Shown: positions 22,784 through 34,590, numbered from the stretch's first letter. The stretch is 64,000 nucleotides of DNA from Coix lacryma-jobi var. lacryma-jobi (GCA_009763385.1 CM019823.1:43597411-43661410); one strand, 5' to 3'. The notes: generated by a model from the sequence alone, not told the origin. Made by a program: numbers and translations.

Positions 22784-24132
22784 CTTATATATATCCATCT
22801 ATTCTCTGCAGCGAGTCAGTGATAGTTGGCAGTTGGCAGCTGATCAGTGTTAGAGAACCCAGGGCCAAGCCCGCAGGTAAGGATCGAGGCCAAGCCTCGC
22901 GAGTGTCCGTGCCAGCTGGTCAGTGAGACAGGGGGAGTTTCTGTCAGTGGTCTCTTGTCAGTTGGACTTGTCAGTTGAGCTTCAGTGTCAGTTGGGCTTC
23001 TTTCAGTGACCGCCCAGTTTTCAGCGAAAGTTATTCTTAGTTCTTGTCAGTTATGTGCTGCAAGAACGTTGGAGGTGCCCCGGAGGACTCTCCTCCCCGT
23101 CCTCCTCCTTCCGGTCAGCGGCCAGGGAAGGCGAAGCTTTTCACGCGCAGGAAGCGCATCAGAGAGCAGCGCGAGGCCGATCAGGCCCGTGCAGTTGCAG
23201 ACGCCGCAGAGCGTGCTGAGAGGGGAGGTCGTGGTGGCGGCTTGAGGATTCAGGATCAGCTCACTCCCGAGTAGAGGAGGGCAGTAGAGGAGGTTGAGCG
23301 TCGGCACGGCTCACCGTCTGGCACACTTATAACCGTCGGTCGCTGGACCACGTTCACCGCTCCAGTGGACGAGCCGCAGGGCTCAGGACAGGGCCAGGCA
23401 GAGGCCGAGACACCAGAGGAGGCAGAGGCAGAGGCGGAGGCTAAGGAGGAGGTACCAGAGGAGGTTCCCAGGCGCCGGTCATCCCGTCGCAGGACCGAGG
23501 TGCCACCCCGGCCTGACGTCCCTCTGCGAAGTGCACGTGCTCCATCGAGGCATCCGCCCCCGCCGATTCCGCGATTGGACCTCCGGGTGGCCACCTGTTC
23601 ACAGATTTAGACGCTACGCCTCGTGCCAGTGGAGCAGTGGTTCCCTAGGGAGAGGCAGCAGCAGGCCAGTCCAAACTTCTACACAGTGCTGCAGGAGGAT
23701 TTTTACTAGGGGTTCAGAAACGCCGGGATCAGTCTGTGTTCCCAGTGTGTTTGTACTTTGGAGGCAGTGGCTACAGCAGCAGAGCAGCTCTGCCCCGTTC
23801 TCACCTATCTACTTAGTCTGGCAGACCTTCTAGGGTGGTCTGCTCATATATAGAGGACTAGGTCTTTCAGTTCTACGCCTCGTTGTGGGTGCACCCCGAC
23901 CATGAGACGATTGAGTTTGCTTTCAGAGGGGAGCACTACCGACTATTCTCGTCAGAGATCCGGGATTGGTTCGGACTTCGCCACTCTCAGACCTGGATCC
24001 ACGACCTGTGCTATGACAGGACAGAGCCTCTCAGACACCCTCACGGCGGAGAGCAGCCTACTACTGACCTGGTGCGCCCGTGCTTCAGAGAGCCTTTCGG
24101 GGAGGGTTCGAGCCGAGCGCCTAAGGATCTTA
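22784..24132 (+). pseudogene. Athila-like gypsy leader and gag remnant
   Basis: A 5' leader rich in GTCAGTTG repeats (22800-23050) precedes an ORF from about 23056. It has a Pro-rich start, a basic segment (TRRKRIREQREADQ), then an acidic Glu-rich tract and RRRSSRRRTEVPPRPD. Stops occur at 23272-23274 (TAG), 23608-23610 and 23707-23709, with a frameshift near 23870. The last block (23883-24130) reads HYRLFSSEIRDWFG, DLCYDRTEP and RPCFREPFGE. I associate this with Athila-like gag proteins of grasses from memory of the pattern only. CACTA-1 breaks it at 24133 and I do not find its continuation. Confidence 0.5.
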
Positions 24133-24154
24133 CACTATGCCAGAAAAGCTTATC

Positions 24155-24580
24155 AGTGACATCTCAATTTGTGACCCTAAAACAACACGCGTCACAGATA
24201 ACCTATGAGTGACGCGGGTTCTTGAGACGTGTCACTGATTAGCTACTGGCCATGTCCCGGGACCAAGACGCATCACTAATAACAGGGTATCAGTGACTCT
24301 TGTACACAACATGCGTCACTGATAAAAAATGTGACGCTTGTTGTTGACACGCGTCACTGATAGATCGACTTATTAGTGACGCAGGTTAAGAATATGAGTC
24401 ACAGACAAGTCTTGTGACGCTTGTTCCCAAGACGCGTCACTGATAGATATACATATCAGTGACTCTCGTTCATAACACGCGTCACAGATAAGAAATGTGA
24501 CGCGTGTTTATAGACGCGTCACTGATATGTTCACATATCTGTGACTCATTTTCCTAAGCCGCGTCACAAATGATCTGGCC
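24155..24580 (+). repeat. CACTA-1 subterminal repeats
   Basis: About 15 copies of a short unit around GTGACGCGTGTT or its reverse form ACGCGTCACTGATA, in alternating orientation. Such arrays are binding sites for CACTA-encoded DNA-binding proteins. Confidence 0.75.
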
Positions 24581-24703
24581 AGGATATTTTCTGAAGCCTC
24601 GCTCGTGTTATTGCTAGTCTGTTCACAAATAGTCGCCGCCGCCGCCGCCAGGAAATAAAGAAAAAAAAGTGAACTCGTCGACGCCGCCGGCCATCTCTTC
24701 GGA

Positions 24704-24811
24704 AGCTCCCACCACGGCATCGCAGCTCCGGCCGGTGGCAGCTCCCACCACGGCATCGCAGCTCCGGCCGGTGGCAGCTCCCACCACGGCATCGCAGCTC
24801 CGGCCGGTGGT
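24704..24811 (+). repeat. 36-bp tandem repeat, three copies
   Basis: Unit begins AGCTCCCACCACGGCATCGC at 24704, 24740 and 24776. In one frame it encodes a 12-residue APTTASQLRPVA repeat, possibly part of the cargo gene's first exon. Confidence 0.8.
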
Positions 24812-25131
24812 AGCCCCCACCCCGAGGTGCCTCTCTCCCGTGCGCCACCGCCTCCGCCCCCGTCGCTCCGGCCTCCTCCTCGGTCCAACAGAGTCCCAGC
24901 CCACTCCCCCGTAGAGTCCCTGCAGCCATCGCGTGCGCCGTCGACTCCCTTGCCCTCGACTGCGCCTCCTCCTGGAACAACCAGAGGCGCTCTTCGTTGC
25001 GGCCTCGGTTACCGCCGCCAGCGTGCCCCACGGAGGCCTGCTCCTAGAGCCAGAGGAAGTCGACCAGCTCCTCGCCGCCCTCCGCGTCGCTCGCATCCGC
25101 GACGAGGAATCCCGCCGCCCAGGTATTACTG

Positions 25132-26982
25132 GTGATTTTTGATCCACAAGTGATGTCACTGGACAGCATAAAGTTTGATAGAGACAAAGTTCTGCAGTAT
25201 GTGCAAAAAGCCTTCAGCAAGTATACCAACAAAGACTACATAACGTTTGCCTACAACTCCGGTGGCTTAGCTGGTGGTCATTGGATCGTTGTGATAGTAA
25301 TTCAAAAGTGGAATAAGGTCATATACCTTGATTCGAACAGATCTAGAAACCATGATTTCAGCATGTTAAAATTGTTGATTGACGAGTGAGTTCTTTGCCT
25401 ACCTACTATTGACTTTGCTTCATAAATGTCAATGTCATTGAACAAACATAATGAGGCATATATGTGTGTTATACTCTTGCATGTAGGGCTTTTGCAACAC
25501 ACACAAGCAAGATGAAAGATAAACCACAGCCATTGACTCACGCTGCTAAATATGCGGTAAGTGCTTCCAAAAATAAAATTCATATCTTTTGACAAAATTC
25601 TTCTAACAAAATTTTTGTCGCAGTGCCAGCAACAATCTTCTGACAAAGGTTTTGACAAAATATCTGGATTTTATGCTGCACACCACTTGATTTTAGCGAT
25701 GCGAAAGATAAACTTGGAATGCCCTGAGGTATGTGCTATTGATCAGCTCTCAACTTCTTATATCAGTTCATGTGATAAATCAAACCTTGTTACAGCCTGC
25801 TCTGCCCCTGCTTGCTTCTGCAGTTGCACCTGCTTATGCTCTTATCTCTAAATATTGCATATATTGTATCCAAATATAATGGTCAATTTCTCTCTCTTTC
25901 TCTGTAGTTATACAGCCACACACGCACACACTGATAGCTCTTTATTCTTGCCCTTTTCAGTTTTTTTGAACAATAGTACTTGAATATCATGTAAAACACA
26001 GAGCAATCTAGGAGTGACAACATGGGTGGCTAGGTTGTCTGTATCTTGAGCTCACTCATCTCTTAAAGTGACTATGGGTATGAATGAAAAAAATATAATA
26101 CAGGTGAGCTGCTTTTATGGGCAAAATAGTTGAGCTGTAGCCTTTTAATTGCTTGCCCAAAATCATAGCCAAGTCACAAACCGTCACTTATAGCTAGCTT
26201 TGCTGCGTTAGTGACAAAGGAGGTTTCAAAGTCATGATTCATGGCTGAAACATTTGTTTATTTTGTACTCATCTCTAGCCAGTGCACACACAAATCATAC
26301 ACTGGTCACAACAGATTCTGTATGTATCAGATCATCTCGAAAAGGTGTGGGTTTTTGGACACATTGCCGGCAAAATCTAACTGACTAGCGGCCTCAGTGG
26401 AGGTGCAGGCCCTGCATGCCAGTCTCTCTCACACACCCTTAGGTACCTGGGTCTCCACTGGCTTCTGAACTTTCCTGTGAGTCAATGCTACCAATTGTTG
26501 TTGCTTTCACATGTGTGTGTGGGTCTGAGTGGAGCAAAGCTAATCAAAATGTGCTGCTGTTTTACCAATTTTTATGCACAGTAAAAAATGGAACTAACAA
26601 AATCTGAAATCAAACACCAATACCCAGCCATGTTCTTTTATATATATTGTACTGTATCATGTTTTATTTTGACCAAATTTCTATCTTGACACAGGAATTT
26701 AAAGTGTTGACGATGCCCATCGACATATGGACAATTAGAGAAAAGCTGGCGATTTTCTTAGTGGCAAACCAGAGCTTGCCGATTCCCTTGGACTCTCGCA
26801 GTCTTGCTCGCCTTTGGAATCGGAATCACCCGCCCCTTTCTTTGGTGATTGCGCCTGCGCGTCCGCTTGGGTCCCTCTATATGTCCCGCGAGACCTCGCC
26901 GTGGCCGGCCGCTGACGGGTCTGTGGATGGAGCAGCTGTACGTGCGGCGCGCCGCAGCTCTGCTGTCACTGTTGTTCGGTGA
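25132..26982 (+). pseudogene. Ulp1/C48-type cysteine protease-like gene inside CACTA-1
   Basis: Four exons: about 25132-25385, 25487-25556, 25624-25728 and from 26695. Introns use GT-AG ends (GTGAGT/TGTAG, GTAAGT/TCGCAG, GTATGT/ACACAG). Exon 1 holds SGGLAGGHWIVVIVI with the family's catalytic His, then VIYLDSNRS with the Asp. Exon 3 begins CQQQ, the oxyanion Gln region. The nucleophile block reads KISGFYAAHHL where the family usually has Cys before GFY or GYY; here it is Ser, so the protein should be inactive as a protease. Exon 4 reads EFKVLTMPIDIWTIREKLA and then GC-rich sequence to a stop at 26980-26982. Such genes deconjugate SUMO when active. They are common cargo of plant transposons; the start is uncertain. 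Confidence 0.6.
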
Positions 26983-27390
26983 GCTAGGGTGTTTCCAAGG
27001 ATTTTTTTTTTTTCCACTCCAGTGTCCATGTCTGTCACTGTGGGCGCTTTATTCTGCTTCCATGAGATTTGCGAAGACAGCTGGGCAGGATCTCAACGGT
27101 TTGTCCAGGACAGCAACAGCTCAAGTGTGCCCATTCGGGAATATATTTATCTGTGGACCTTCCTGCATGTTGGATAGCAATTGACAACTGTATAATGTTG
27201 ACATATCTTGTCAAAAAAAATCTTGTAAAAAAAACTGTATAATGTTGACATATATAACACTTATACAATGAAATCTGAAATAATTGGGGTAAACTGCAAA
27301 ACTAAGCCTATTTACGGGTTTGCTGACAACCCATCTAGCATCCTTAGAAATAATGTTACGGACTACGAGTATACTATAATACACTACTTA
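26983..27390. other. Unassigned sequence
   Basis: No supported gene. Contains two short TCTTGTAAAAAAA-like runs near 27212 and 27227 in a local direct repeat. Probably right-hand CACTA-1 or flanking DNA. Confidence 0.3.
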
Positions 27391-27690
27391 GGTTTTGTTT
27401 AGTTCTCACCGTAAAAACTTTTCACTTATCACATCGAATGTTTAGTCACATGCATAAAGTACTAAACATAGACTAAAAAAATAACTAATTACATAAATTG
27501 TGTGTAATTTGTAAGATGATTTTTTAAGCTCAATAAGTTTATGTTTTGATAATGTTGTGCTACAGTAAACATGTGCTAATGATGGATTAATTATTTTTAA
27601 TAAATTCGTCTCACGGTTTCCAGACGAAATATGTAATTTATTTTTTATTAGTTTATTTTTAATAGACTAAAATAACACTCTTCCAGCGTA
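27391..27690 (+). mobile_element. MITE of the GGTYTTRTTTAGTT family
   Basis: Starts GGTTTTGTTTAGTTCTCACC. Internal blocks such as CACATGCATAAAGTACTAAAC and GTGCTACAGTAAACATG recur in opposite orientation in the MITE at 39601-40149. Right end decayed; superfamily (hAT or PIF) unresolved. Confidence 0.5.
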
Positions 27691-28274
27691 ACGCTCTCGC
27701 CAAACATATAGGGGATCACAAAGGGAACCCCTAGTACACATGCAAAGATACACAACTCCACAAAATAAGGCCCATTGAGGCTACCTACAGAGGGTCAAAG
27801 TCAAATGTAACCGTTCCATACAAGCACTACCAAAAAAATCCTTCTTTGCCGAGTGTCAACCTCTTTGTCGATTTTTTTTTGACACTTGGCAAACAAGCTC
27901 TTTATCGAGTGGCAAATAAAAAACACTCAGCAAAGAAATTCTTTCGAGTATTGTTTTTAACACTCGACAAAGAAGCTTCTTTGCCGAGTATTTTTTTTAC
28001 ACTCGGCCAAGAGCTCTTTGCCGAGTGTTTTTTTACACTCGGCAAAGCTAATTTTTAATTCACATTTTCAAGCAGTAAATTAATCTAAATAAAAAAATTA
28101 ACTACAAAGTTTTTTTAACTTATCAAGATGAATAATTTTTGTTTTGGTTATTTCTTCATTTGACAAACTGAAAATAAACTCATTCAAAAATCTTATATAT
28201 TTCTCAATATATAAAATTTGTGAATAATATTAGAATCACAATGTCGGATGCGTAAATGGTTAAACAATAAAAAT

Positions 28275-28760
28275 AACTTTGTAGATCTTGAGAAGTTATG
28301 AAAGTTTGTAGTTGACAATTTTTAAATTTGAAGTCATCTTGTCATGCAAAACTGTGTCCAAATTTAAAAATTTTAAAATTCAATTTTTTTCAAAAGACCT
28401 TAGATGGAGAAATAATGACCAAAATGAAAGTTGTAGACCTCAAAAAGTTATAAAACTTTGTAGTCTACAAATTTTAAATTTTAAATCATCTTGGCTTGCA
28501 AGAATATATTTGAATTTAATTTTTTTTAAAATACCTCAGATGGAGAAACGACCAAAATAAAAGTTGTAGATCTTAAAAAGTTATGAAAGTTTGTAGTTGA
28601 CAATTAATTTGAAATCATCTTGTCAAGGAAAACTACATTTGAAATTTCTCAAATTTGAAATTCAATTTTTGTAAATGACCTCAGATGGAGAAATTTCCTA
28701 AATGAAAAGTGTAGATGTCAAAAAGTTATGAACTTTATATTTGACCACTTTTTGATTTGA
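28275..28760 (+). repeat. Imperfect ~140-bp tandem repeat in CACTA-2
   Basis: About 3.5 units, each opening with a variant of GTAGATCTTAAAAAGTTATG (near 28280, 28434, 28568 and 28711) and closing with CTCAGATGGAGAAA. Spacing 134-154 bp. Confidence 0.7.
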
Positions 28761-28842
28761 ATTTGTTTAGGGCTTCAAATAAACAATTTACACTTGATTT
28801 ATTATAATATGTGGAGAACAAAAACGGAATATGGACATGAGT

Positions 28843-28915
28843 GATAGTGCAGTGTAGTGATAGAAGGGGGTACTCATGAAGGAGAGGTTGCGAGTTTGAA
28901 TCCCATTGGTTATGT
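28843..28915 (+). repeat. Degenerate tRNA-like segment in CACTA-2
   Basis: TAGTGCAGTGTAGTGATAG resembles a degenerate A box and GAGTTTGAATCCC a B box, about 45 bp apart. Not a foldable tRNA by eye. Confidence 0.35.
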
Positions 28916-29209
28916 TAGCTGTGAAAATACTGTGAATTTTATTCTTTTGAGCGGGCGCTGGCTGGTGGGGCTTTTCCCTGATTCAAAAAAATGTTTTTCT
29001 ATTTTTTAGGGTTTTTTATTTTTATTTTGCCGAGTGTTTTTTTTACCATTGCCTAGTGACGACACTCAGCAAAGAGATAAAATTCGATAGTGAAGGGTGC
29101 ATGCCCGGCACAACACACAGGCTGTTAAACTAGCTAACAAATCAACCAGCAAAAGGAACCCGCTGATGTTCCTCTTCCATGCATGATTGAAGACTCTGCT
29201 GTTAGAGAA

Positions 29210-29790
29210 CTCAAATAGCTATTTTCATCTCTAAACTATTGTCTAACACTCAATTTAGTCCGTGAACTTTCAAAATATTCACTTTTGTCCTTAAACAATA
29301 AATTCGTAGGTCAATCTCATCTATTCTCCTTCATGGCTCACAATGTGGCCAACAGTACATATGAAATGACATTTGTGTCCCTCGCTCCATCCTTTACCCG
29401 CTGACCAGGCTCACCGGTGTTTCCCTCTCCTTCATTTTCTCTCTTGTTTCACTCTCTCTCCGATCCATCAGCATACATATCATCTCATTGTCTAGCGAAT
29501 GTTGGTATAGCTCTAGGGAAGAGAGAAACGAGGATGAGAGGGAGGAAATGGGGGAGAGGGAAACTCCGTGAGCCTAGACAACGGATGAAGGAGTAGGGAG
29601 CGAGGGGTAGGGACGTTATTTCCCATAAATTGTTGGCCATGTGGCGAGCTATGAAAGGGGACGAATGTGATTGACATGCAAATCTATTGTTTAAGGACTA
29701 AAGTGGACACTTTGAAACTCAGATCAAACTGAGTCTTAGACAATGGTTTAATAAGGATGAAATAGCTATTTTGCCTTTTGTAACTAATAT
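29210..29790. mobile_element. Foldback element, near-complete 580-bp inverted repeat
   Basis: The left arm (about 29212-29475) and the reverse complement of the right arm (about 29500-29788) match over most of their length. Outer ends are CAAATAGCTATTTTCATC and, reversed, CAAAATAGCTATTTCATCC. Also paired are GTCCTTAAACAATA and CTCACCGGTGTTTCCCTCT-like stretches. The spacer is only about 25 bp. No target-site duplication recognised; possibly a Mutator-type MITE. Confidence 0.7.
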
Positions 29791-30639
29791 AATGTTTCAT
29801 ATTCATTCATTGTGATGCACATGGAGGAGTTATGCTATCTGCACCCTAGGACGCAAGTGCCATCCGTGGTCTTCATAACTAGTGCTGCAGCTAGTACACC
29901 TGCTGCTATTGCATGTCCCATTGATCTACAACCATACACGTGAATACATATACGGATGCCATTTTTTGCGTGGATTCCTCCGGGAAAGATAAGCAGGCTA
30001 GCTTTACCTCTGCACAACGCCGGACGGTCACTCAGACAATCGCCTCAAAATGCAGCAGATTCAACTAGCGTTCAAACCACCGAAGTGGGAGGTCACCTCA
30101 CGTTACAGAGAAAAGACCAATCATGCACTTGCTCACGTCCGATTTAGTATAGACCGCAACAGGCCTTCAAAAGGTACAAGCTGCTCAGTCAGGTCGTACC
30201 AGGAAAAACCCTTTAATTACTTGATAAAGAACGAGACTTACCATAATTGCATGGACCACAAAACCACTCACTGCTATTCTAAGCTCCCTGGTACACATCT
30301 CAAAAGAAGATATATATCCCCAGAGGTTTTACATACTCCCAGGCACGAGCTCACAAACCAAGATAGCCCACGGAAAACCCAACCTGTAATGTTTAGGAAT
30401 CTGAGGCTGATGGAGTTTTGAGTGGCTATTTTCATGTTCTACCACTGGCAAGTAGGTGTGGACGAGGGCGGACTCACATGTCAGCCATACATTAGTAGGT
30501 ACTCCCTCGGTATCAAAAAAAACTTGATGTTCAGACATGAATTGCGGTAGCCAAGGAGTGATTAATTAGAGTGATTAATTAGAGGTCAGTTTTCCATCTA
30601 TGTCCCTAACAAATAGGGTTGTGGTTGCTTTATGTACAA
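29791..30639. other. Unassigned sequence with a 123-codon ORF
   Basis: A plus-strand ORF at 30050-30421 has no recognisable domain and ends without neighbours that support it. I do not call it a gene. Confidence 0.3.
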
Positions 30640-30642
30640 GAA

Positions 30643-30703
30643 GTAAACCAGCTCAAGTGGCTAGCGCATGGAGTTTTAAATGCTGTGACTCAGGTTTGAT
30701 TCT
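30643..30703 (+). repeat. tRNA-like (SINE-like) head interrupted by a MITE
   Basis: AGCTCAAGTGGCTAG (30650-30664) fits a Pol III A box and AGGTTTGATTC (30692-30702) a B box, 28 bp further. The Tourist MITE starts 3 bp after, and the sequence seems to resume at 30979. Could be a SINE head or a tRNA fragment within an older element. Confidence 0.4.
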
Positions 30704-30705
30704 TA

Positions 30706-30978
30706 GGCCAATCTCAATGGGAGTTTCATTCGTATTAAATATGGTGTCACATAAGCGTTTTTTATGATATGACAATTCATTTAAGAAGAGAGAGATGAAA
30801 TGGGTTTCATCTAGATGAAACTCTCTTGGCACAAATATCAACTCTCTATGAGTCATGAAATTTAATGTCTATGAAACTTTAGAATGAAACTCTCACTCTC
30901 AATGGGGAGTTTCATTTTCTTTCATATGACATGACAGTCTTGGAAACACCAAAATGAAACTCAGCATTGAGATTGGCC
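30706..30978. mobile_element. Tourist-type MITE (PIF/Harbinger)
   Basis: 273 bp with inverted ends GGCCAATCTCAATG and CATTGAGATTGGCC, and TTA duplicated at 30703-30705 and 30979-30981. TTA target and ends fit Tourist MITEs. Confidence 0.9.
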
Positions 30979-31304
30979 TTAGAGACCACAACTTTTTTGA
31001 TTGCCCCCTTCATTTTTGCATGTGGATTGGGTGTGGGCGACAGCGGGGCAGACGAGCGCCGCGGGAGGCGTGTTAATGCGGCGGCAGCGTCTGGCTTAGT
31101 GAAAATGAGCTATATGCTTAGGACGTCGAGTATTTCAATACGGAGAGAGTATCTCATAACAATCTTGGGTTTATAATCTAGTACTCGTAAATATGTGAAG
31201 ATCGATGCGCAATCTGGTGGATTGTGCATATCAAGTTTGTCCTAGGAAGAAGCACTTGTTGTGACTATCATCATTTGACAACCATGAGTCCTATGACTGA
31301 TCTA

Positions 31305-31561
31305 CTCCCTCTATCTCATTGAAAATATCGTTACTGGCTGGTATGGTGTCAGTAGTTTAACTAGATTTATAGAAAAAATATGTGTGAAATTTGTGTCTCT
31401 AAACAAATGTATTAAAAAATAGATTAAAATATCTTTCCAATAATACTAAGGGTAATCCTAATTATGTTTCATAAATATTAATATTTTTTAATATATATAT
31501 TTAGTCAAAGATGTTTTCTTCTTAGAAAACAAAAAAATAACACTTTAAATAGGACGGGGAG
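31305..31561. mobile_element. Stowaway-type MITE
   Basis: Ends CTCCCTCTATCTCATTG and, reversed, CTCCCCGTCCTATTTAAAG; TA before the left end. AT-rich interior; typical of Tc1/mariner-derived MITEs. Confidence 0.75.
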
Positions 31562-32389
31562 ATTAGCACTCTAGCATAACACACCTACGACAGGATATTA
31601 CTAGTTTATTGTCATATATTAATATACCTCCAAATAAAAACTTGCAAGTGATGAATCTGTACTCTCTAGTAAATTTCTAATGCTCAGGGATCTCGAGATC
31701 TCGTATAGAATATGCAACAAGTGCTACAGATCAATTCACGGTGGTCGAGAAGATCTCCTAACCCTAGTAAATTTTCTTATATGAAGCTAGGAACTATACT
31801 TGTAAGTAATTAAGATAGCAAATCAATATTGATATATATAGCTTATTATCATGTTTTAAGCTACTGTAAGCAACATTGCTTGCGGTGTTATGCACACTTG
31901 TTCATCCACACATAAATACGGAGTACAAACAAAGAGGACATTCGAATATGGCAATTGGAAAACCCCCATGGCAGAGACGAAGAGTACCAAAGTGGCTTAC
32001 CATCACGCAAGACACTAGGAAGGGGCAAAAGTTCGGGTTGCCATGGGTGCCTTTATTGAAGGATTATCATCTGCTTTGTACTGGCTATATATAGTGGCTA
32101 CTTGTGTGGCATCTACTATTATGCTTTATGCTTAGGGTACATGATATGCTGTTTCTCCTCAAATCACTAGAGAGCGCACGCGCGCTGCGTCATGTAGCAG
32201 CGCACGAACACATAGCGCAACGAAAGTAGGACCGAGCGATAAGCTTAGAGCGTTATAATAATACGTTATAATACGGGGACGAAACGATAAGCATGACGAG
32301 AGAGCACACACGTGTCAGATTTGCGGGAACCAAATGATAAGCATGCGGTGACACACGGAAGGAAGCTCTGTGTCAGATCTACTTTTTTA
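31562..32389. other. Unassigned sequence
   Basis: No gene supported. A GC-rich run with GCGCACGCGCGCTGCG (32169) stands out against the AT-rich surroundings. Confidence 0.3.
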
Positions 32390-34200
32390 ACATTTACAAA
32401 CGGTTTACATACTTTAAAATGCGATAACTTTCTCGTGGAACATCAATTTTTTATTTCGTTTGCACCATAATCTTTATTATGACGAGATCTACAAAAGTAG
32501 ATCCATGTTGGATATGTTTTGAAATAATTTATATGATTATAAAGTTTTACGATTAGGTCTACAAAGTTTTAACTATGGTACTTAAAAGTTTTCAAAACTT
32601 AATGTAAAATTTTAAATTACAATATTTCACTTTAGGAGTATAAAGTTCATTGAGTTTTAAAAAACTAATATAAAGTTTCTAAATTTAGTTGTAAAGTTTT
32701 AAAATCACAAAGTTTTAGATTTAACAATACAAAGTTTATATTGTTTTAAATGTGTTGATAAAAGTTTCTACATTTAAAATGTAAAGTTAAAAATTATGAA
32801 GTATAAACCTTGAAATACAAAATTTAAAATATGTTAGTATAAAGTTTTTGTATTTTAATAAGTTTTAAATTTTGAAATACAAAATTTTAAATGTGCTAAT
32901 ACAAAGTTTGCAAATACAAAGTTTTAAAGTTAGAAATATAAAGTTTTAAATGTGCTAGTATAAAGTTTCTCAATTTTAAAAATTAATTTAAAATTAAAAT
33001 CTTTAAATTTTAAAATACAAAGTTTTAATTGTGGTGGTATAAAGTTTTTTAATTTAAAATATAAAATTTAAAATTACAAAGTTTTAGATCTTATAAAATA
33101 CAAAGTTTCAAATGTGCTAATATAAACTTCCTAAATTATAAAAAAAATAGAGTTTTAAAAAACACAGTAACAAGTTCTTTAAATATGTATATATGTTATT
33201 TTTTTTCAAGTATGAATGGCTTGGAAAAATTTAAAATATGCATCTTTTTTATACATATAAATGGACAATCAAGCATAGTTTAATTTTTTTATATGCATCT
33301 TTTCAAAAGTACAAAGTTTATAATATCATAGTTCAAAGTTTATATAATTCTGGATGAAAAAGTTTTCATTCTAGTAGTATAAAGTTTATAATGTGATAGT
33401 TTTAAGTTTTTAACCAACTATTACAAAATTTTATAATGTGAGCTATCAAAGTTTTTCATAATTTCTAAGTGTAACATTTTAAACTTAGCAATACAAAGTT
33501 TGTAATATCATACTCGAAAGTTATATAAATTCTGAGTGTAAAGTTTTGAACGTTAAAGTTCAAAGTTTATAGGCATATTTTATATTATTACATTTTGAAG
33601 CTATTAGAACAAAGTTTTTATTGTTATAATCTAAAGTTTTTATTTAATTTCTGAGTATAAAGTTTTTCACCTAGCACTACTAAGTTATGTAGATTTTTTA
33701 AAGCATAATTTCCGAGTGTAAAGTTTTTAACTTAGGAGTATAAAGTTTTCTAATGTACTAACAATTTAAAGTTTATAAGGTTTAAATATTATAATTTCTG
33801 AGTGTAAAGTTTTAGAGCTATTAGTACAAAATTTTCTAATTTGATAAATTAAAGTATTAAATCTAACAATATAAAGTTTTTCTAATGTGATAGTTTAAAG
33901 TTGTTATAAATTCTGAGTACAAAATTTTTAACCTAGTAGTACAAAGTTTTATAATGTTATAATGGAAAGTCTTAAATCTAGTTGTATAAAATTTTATAAA
34001 TATCATATCACTAAGTGTTTGAACCTAGCATTATAAATTTTGTGATGTCATAATTGCAAGTTTTAAAATTCTTAGTATAAACTTACGATCCTAGCACCAC
34101 AAAGTAGATTTTTTAGAATCTAGCATTATATTACAAATTTTATAATGTTATAATTTAAAGTTTAAAATTTAGAAATTAAATTTTAATTTTTGTACTATTT
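32390..34200. repeat. AAAGTTT-rich degenerate array
   Basis: About 1.8 kb of A/T-rich DNA in which AAAGTTT or AAAGTTTT recurs dozens of times, usually as TATAAAGTTT or TACAAAGTTT, at irregular 20-40 bp spacing and always in the same orientation. No coding potential. Confidence 0.7.
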
Positions 34201-34590
34201 ATATTGTTTACATAATATGTAAAATTCAACAAAACTTCATCTATTTTTTAGTATATTTTATTTGTTTAGGTATTACTAACAACTATTTTTTTAACGTTAA
34301 AGAAAGAAAGCTACATTCACTTTATATTAGTTATTTTTTCAAAGACATATATATATATATATACGATGTTCTCTTCTTTTTATTTTTTTACTAATAACTA
34401 TTTTTATTTTTCTGTGTCGGTTGAATTAAAAACAAATATTATGGAACGTGTACTTTCGCATCCATATGGATGTCAAAACATCCCCATCCTTTTATTCCCC
34501 CACAAACCCGTTATCCCGAAAGAGAAAGAAAATAGCTCGTAGAAATCCAAAAGATCTATTAGTTTCGAATCTAGATAGGAGAAAACTAGA
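34201..34590. other. AT-rich unassigned sequence
   Basis: Contains an (AT)n run near 34350. Nothing else recognised. Confidence 0.3.

Larger units (their letters stand above)
24133..26982 (+). mobile_element. CACTA-1: 5' end of a CACTA (En/Spm) transposon carrying a Ulp1-like gene
   Basis: Begins CACTATGCCAGAAAAGC after TTA (24130-24132, candidate 3-bp duplication). The following 440 bp are packed with subterminal repeats in both orientations. No matching inverted terminus (ending CATAGTG) is found downstream, so the right end is lost or outside recognition; the end given is the last coding sign. The cargo is a spliced Ulp1-like gene. Confidence 0.75.
27825..29092 (+). mobile_element. CACTA-2: complete non-autonomous CACTA element
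   Basis: 1268 bp from CACTACCAAAAAAATC to AATTCGATAGTG, with 3-bp duplication AAG (27822-27824 and 29093-29095). Subterminal TTTGCCGAGTGT units and their reverse, ACACTCGGCAAAG, at the left end (27842-28048) and a weaker set at the right (29028-29075). No transposase. Confidence 0.9.

Noticed and set aside
24623..25159. 178-codon minus-strand ORF opposite the CACTA-1 cargo
   Set aside because: It mirrors the GC-rich 36-bp tandem repeat and the plus-strand exons; no domain and implausible composition.
30050..30421. 123-codon plus-strand ORF as a host gene
   Set aside because: No domain, no splice or promoter context, and expected by chance in this length of DNA.
30497..31150. Large Stowaway element containing the Tourist MITE
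   Set aside because: TACTCCCTCGGTATC on the left and a reversed TACTCTCTCCGTATT on the right are suggestive, but the interior does not look like a Stowaway and the match is too short.
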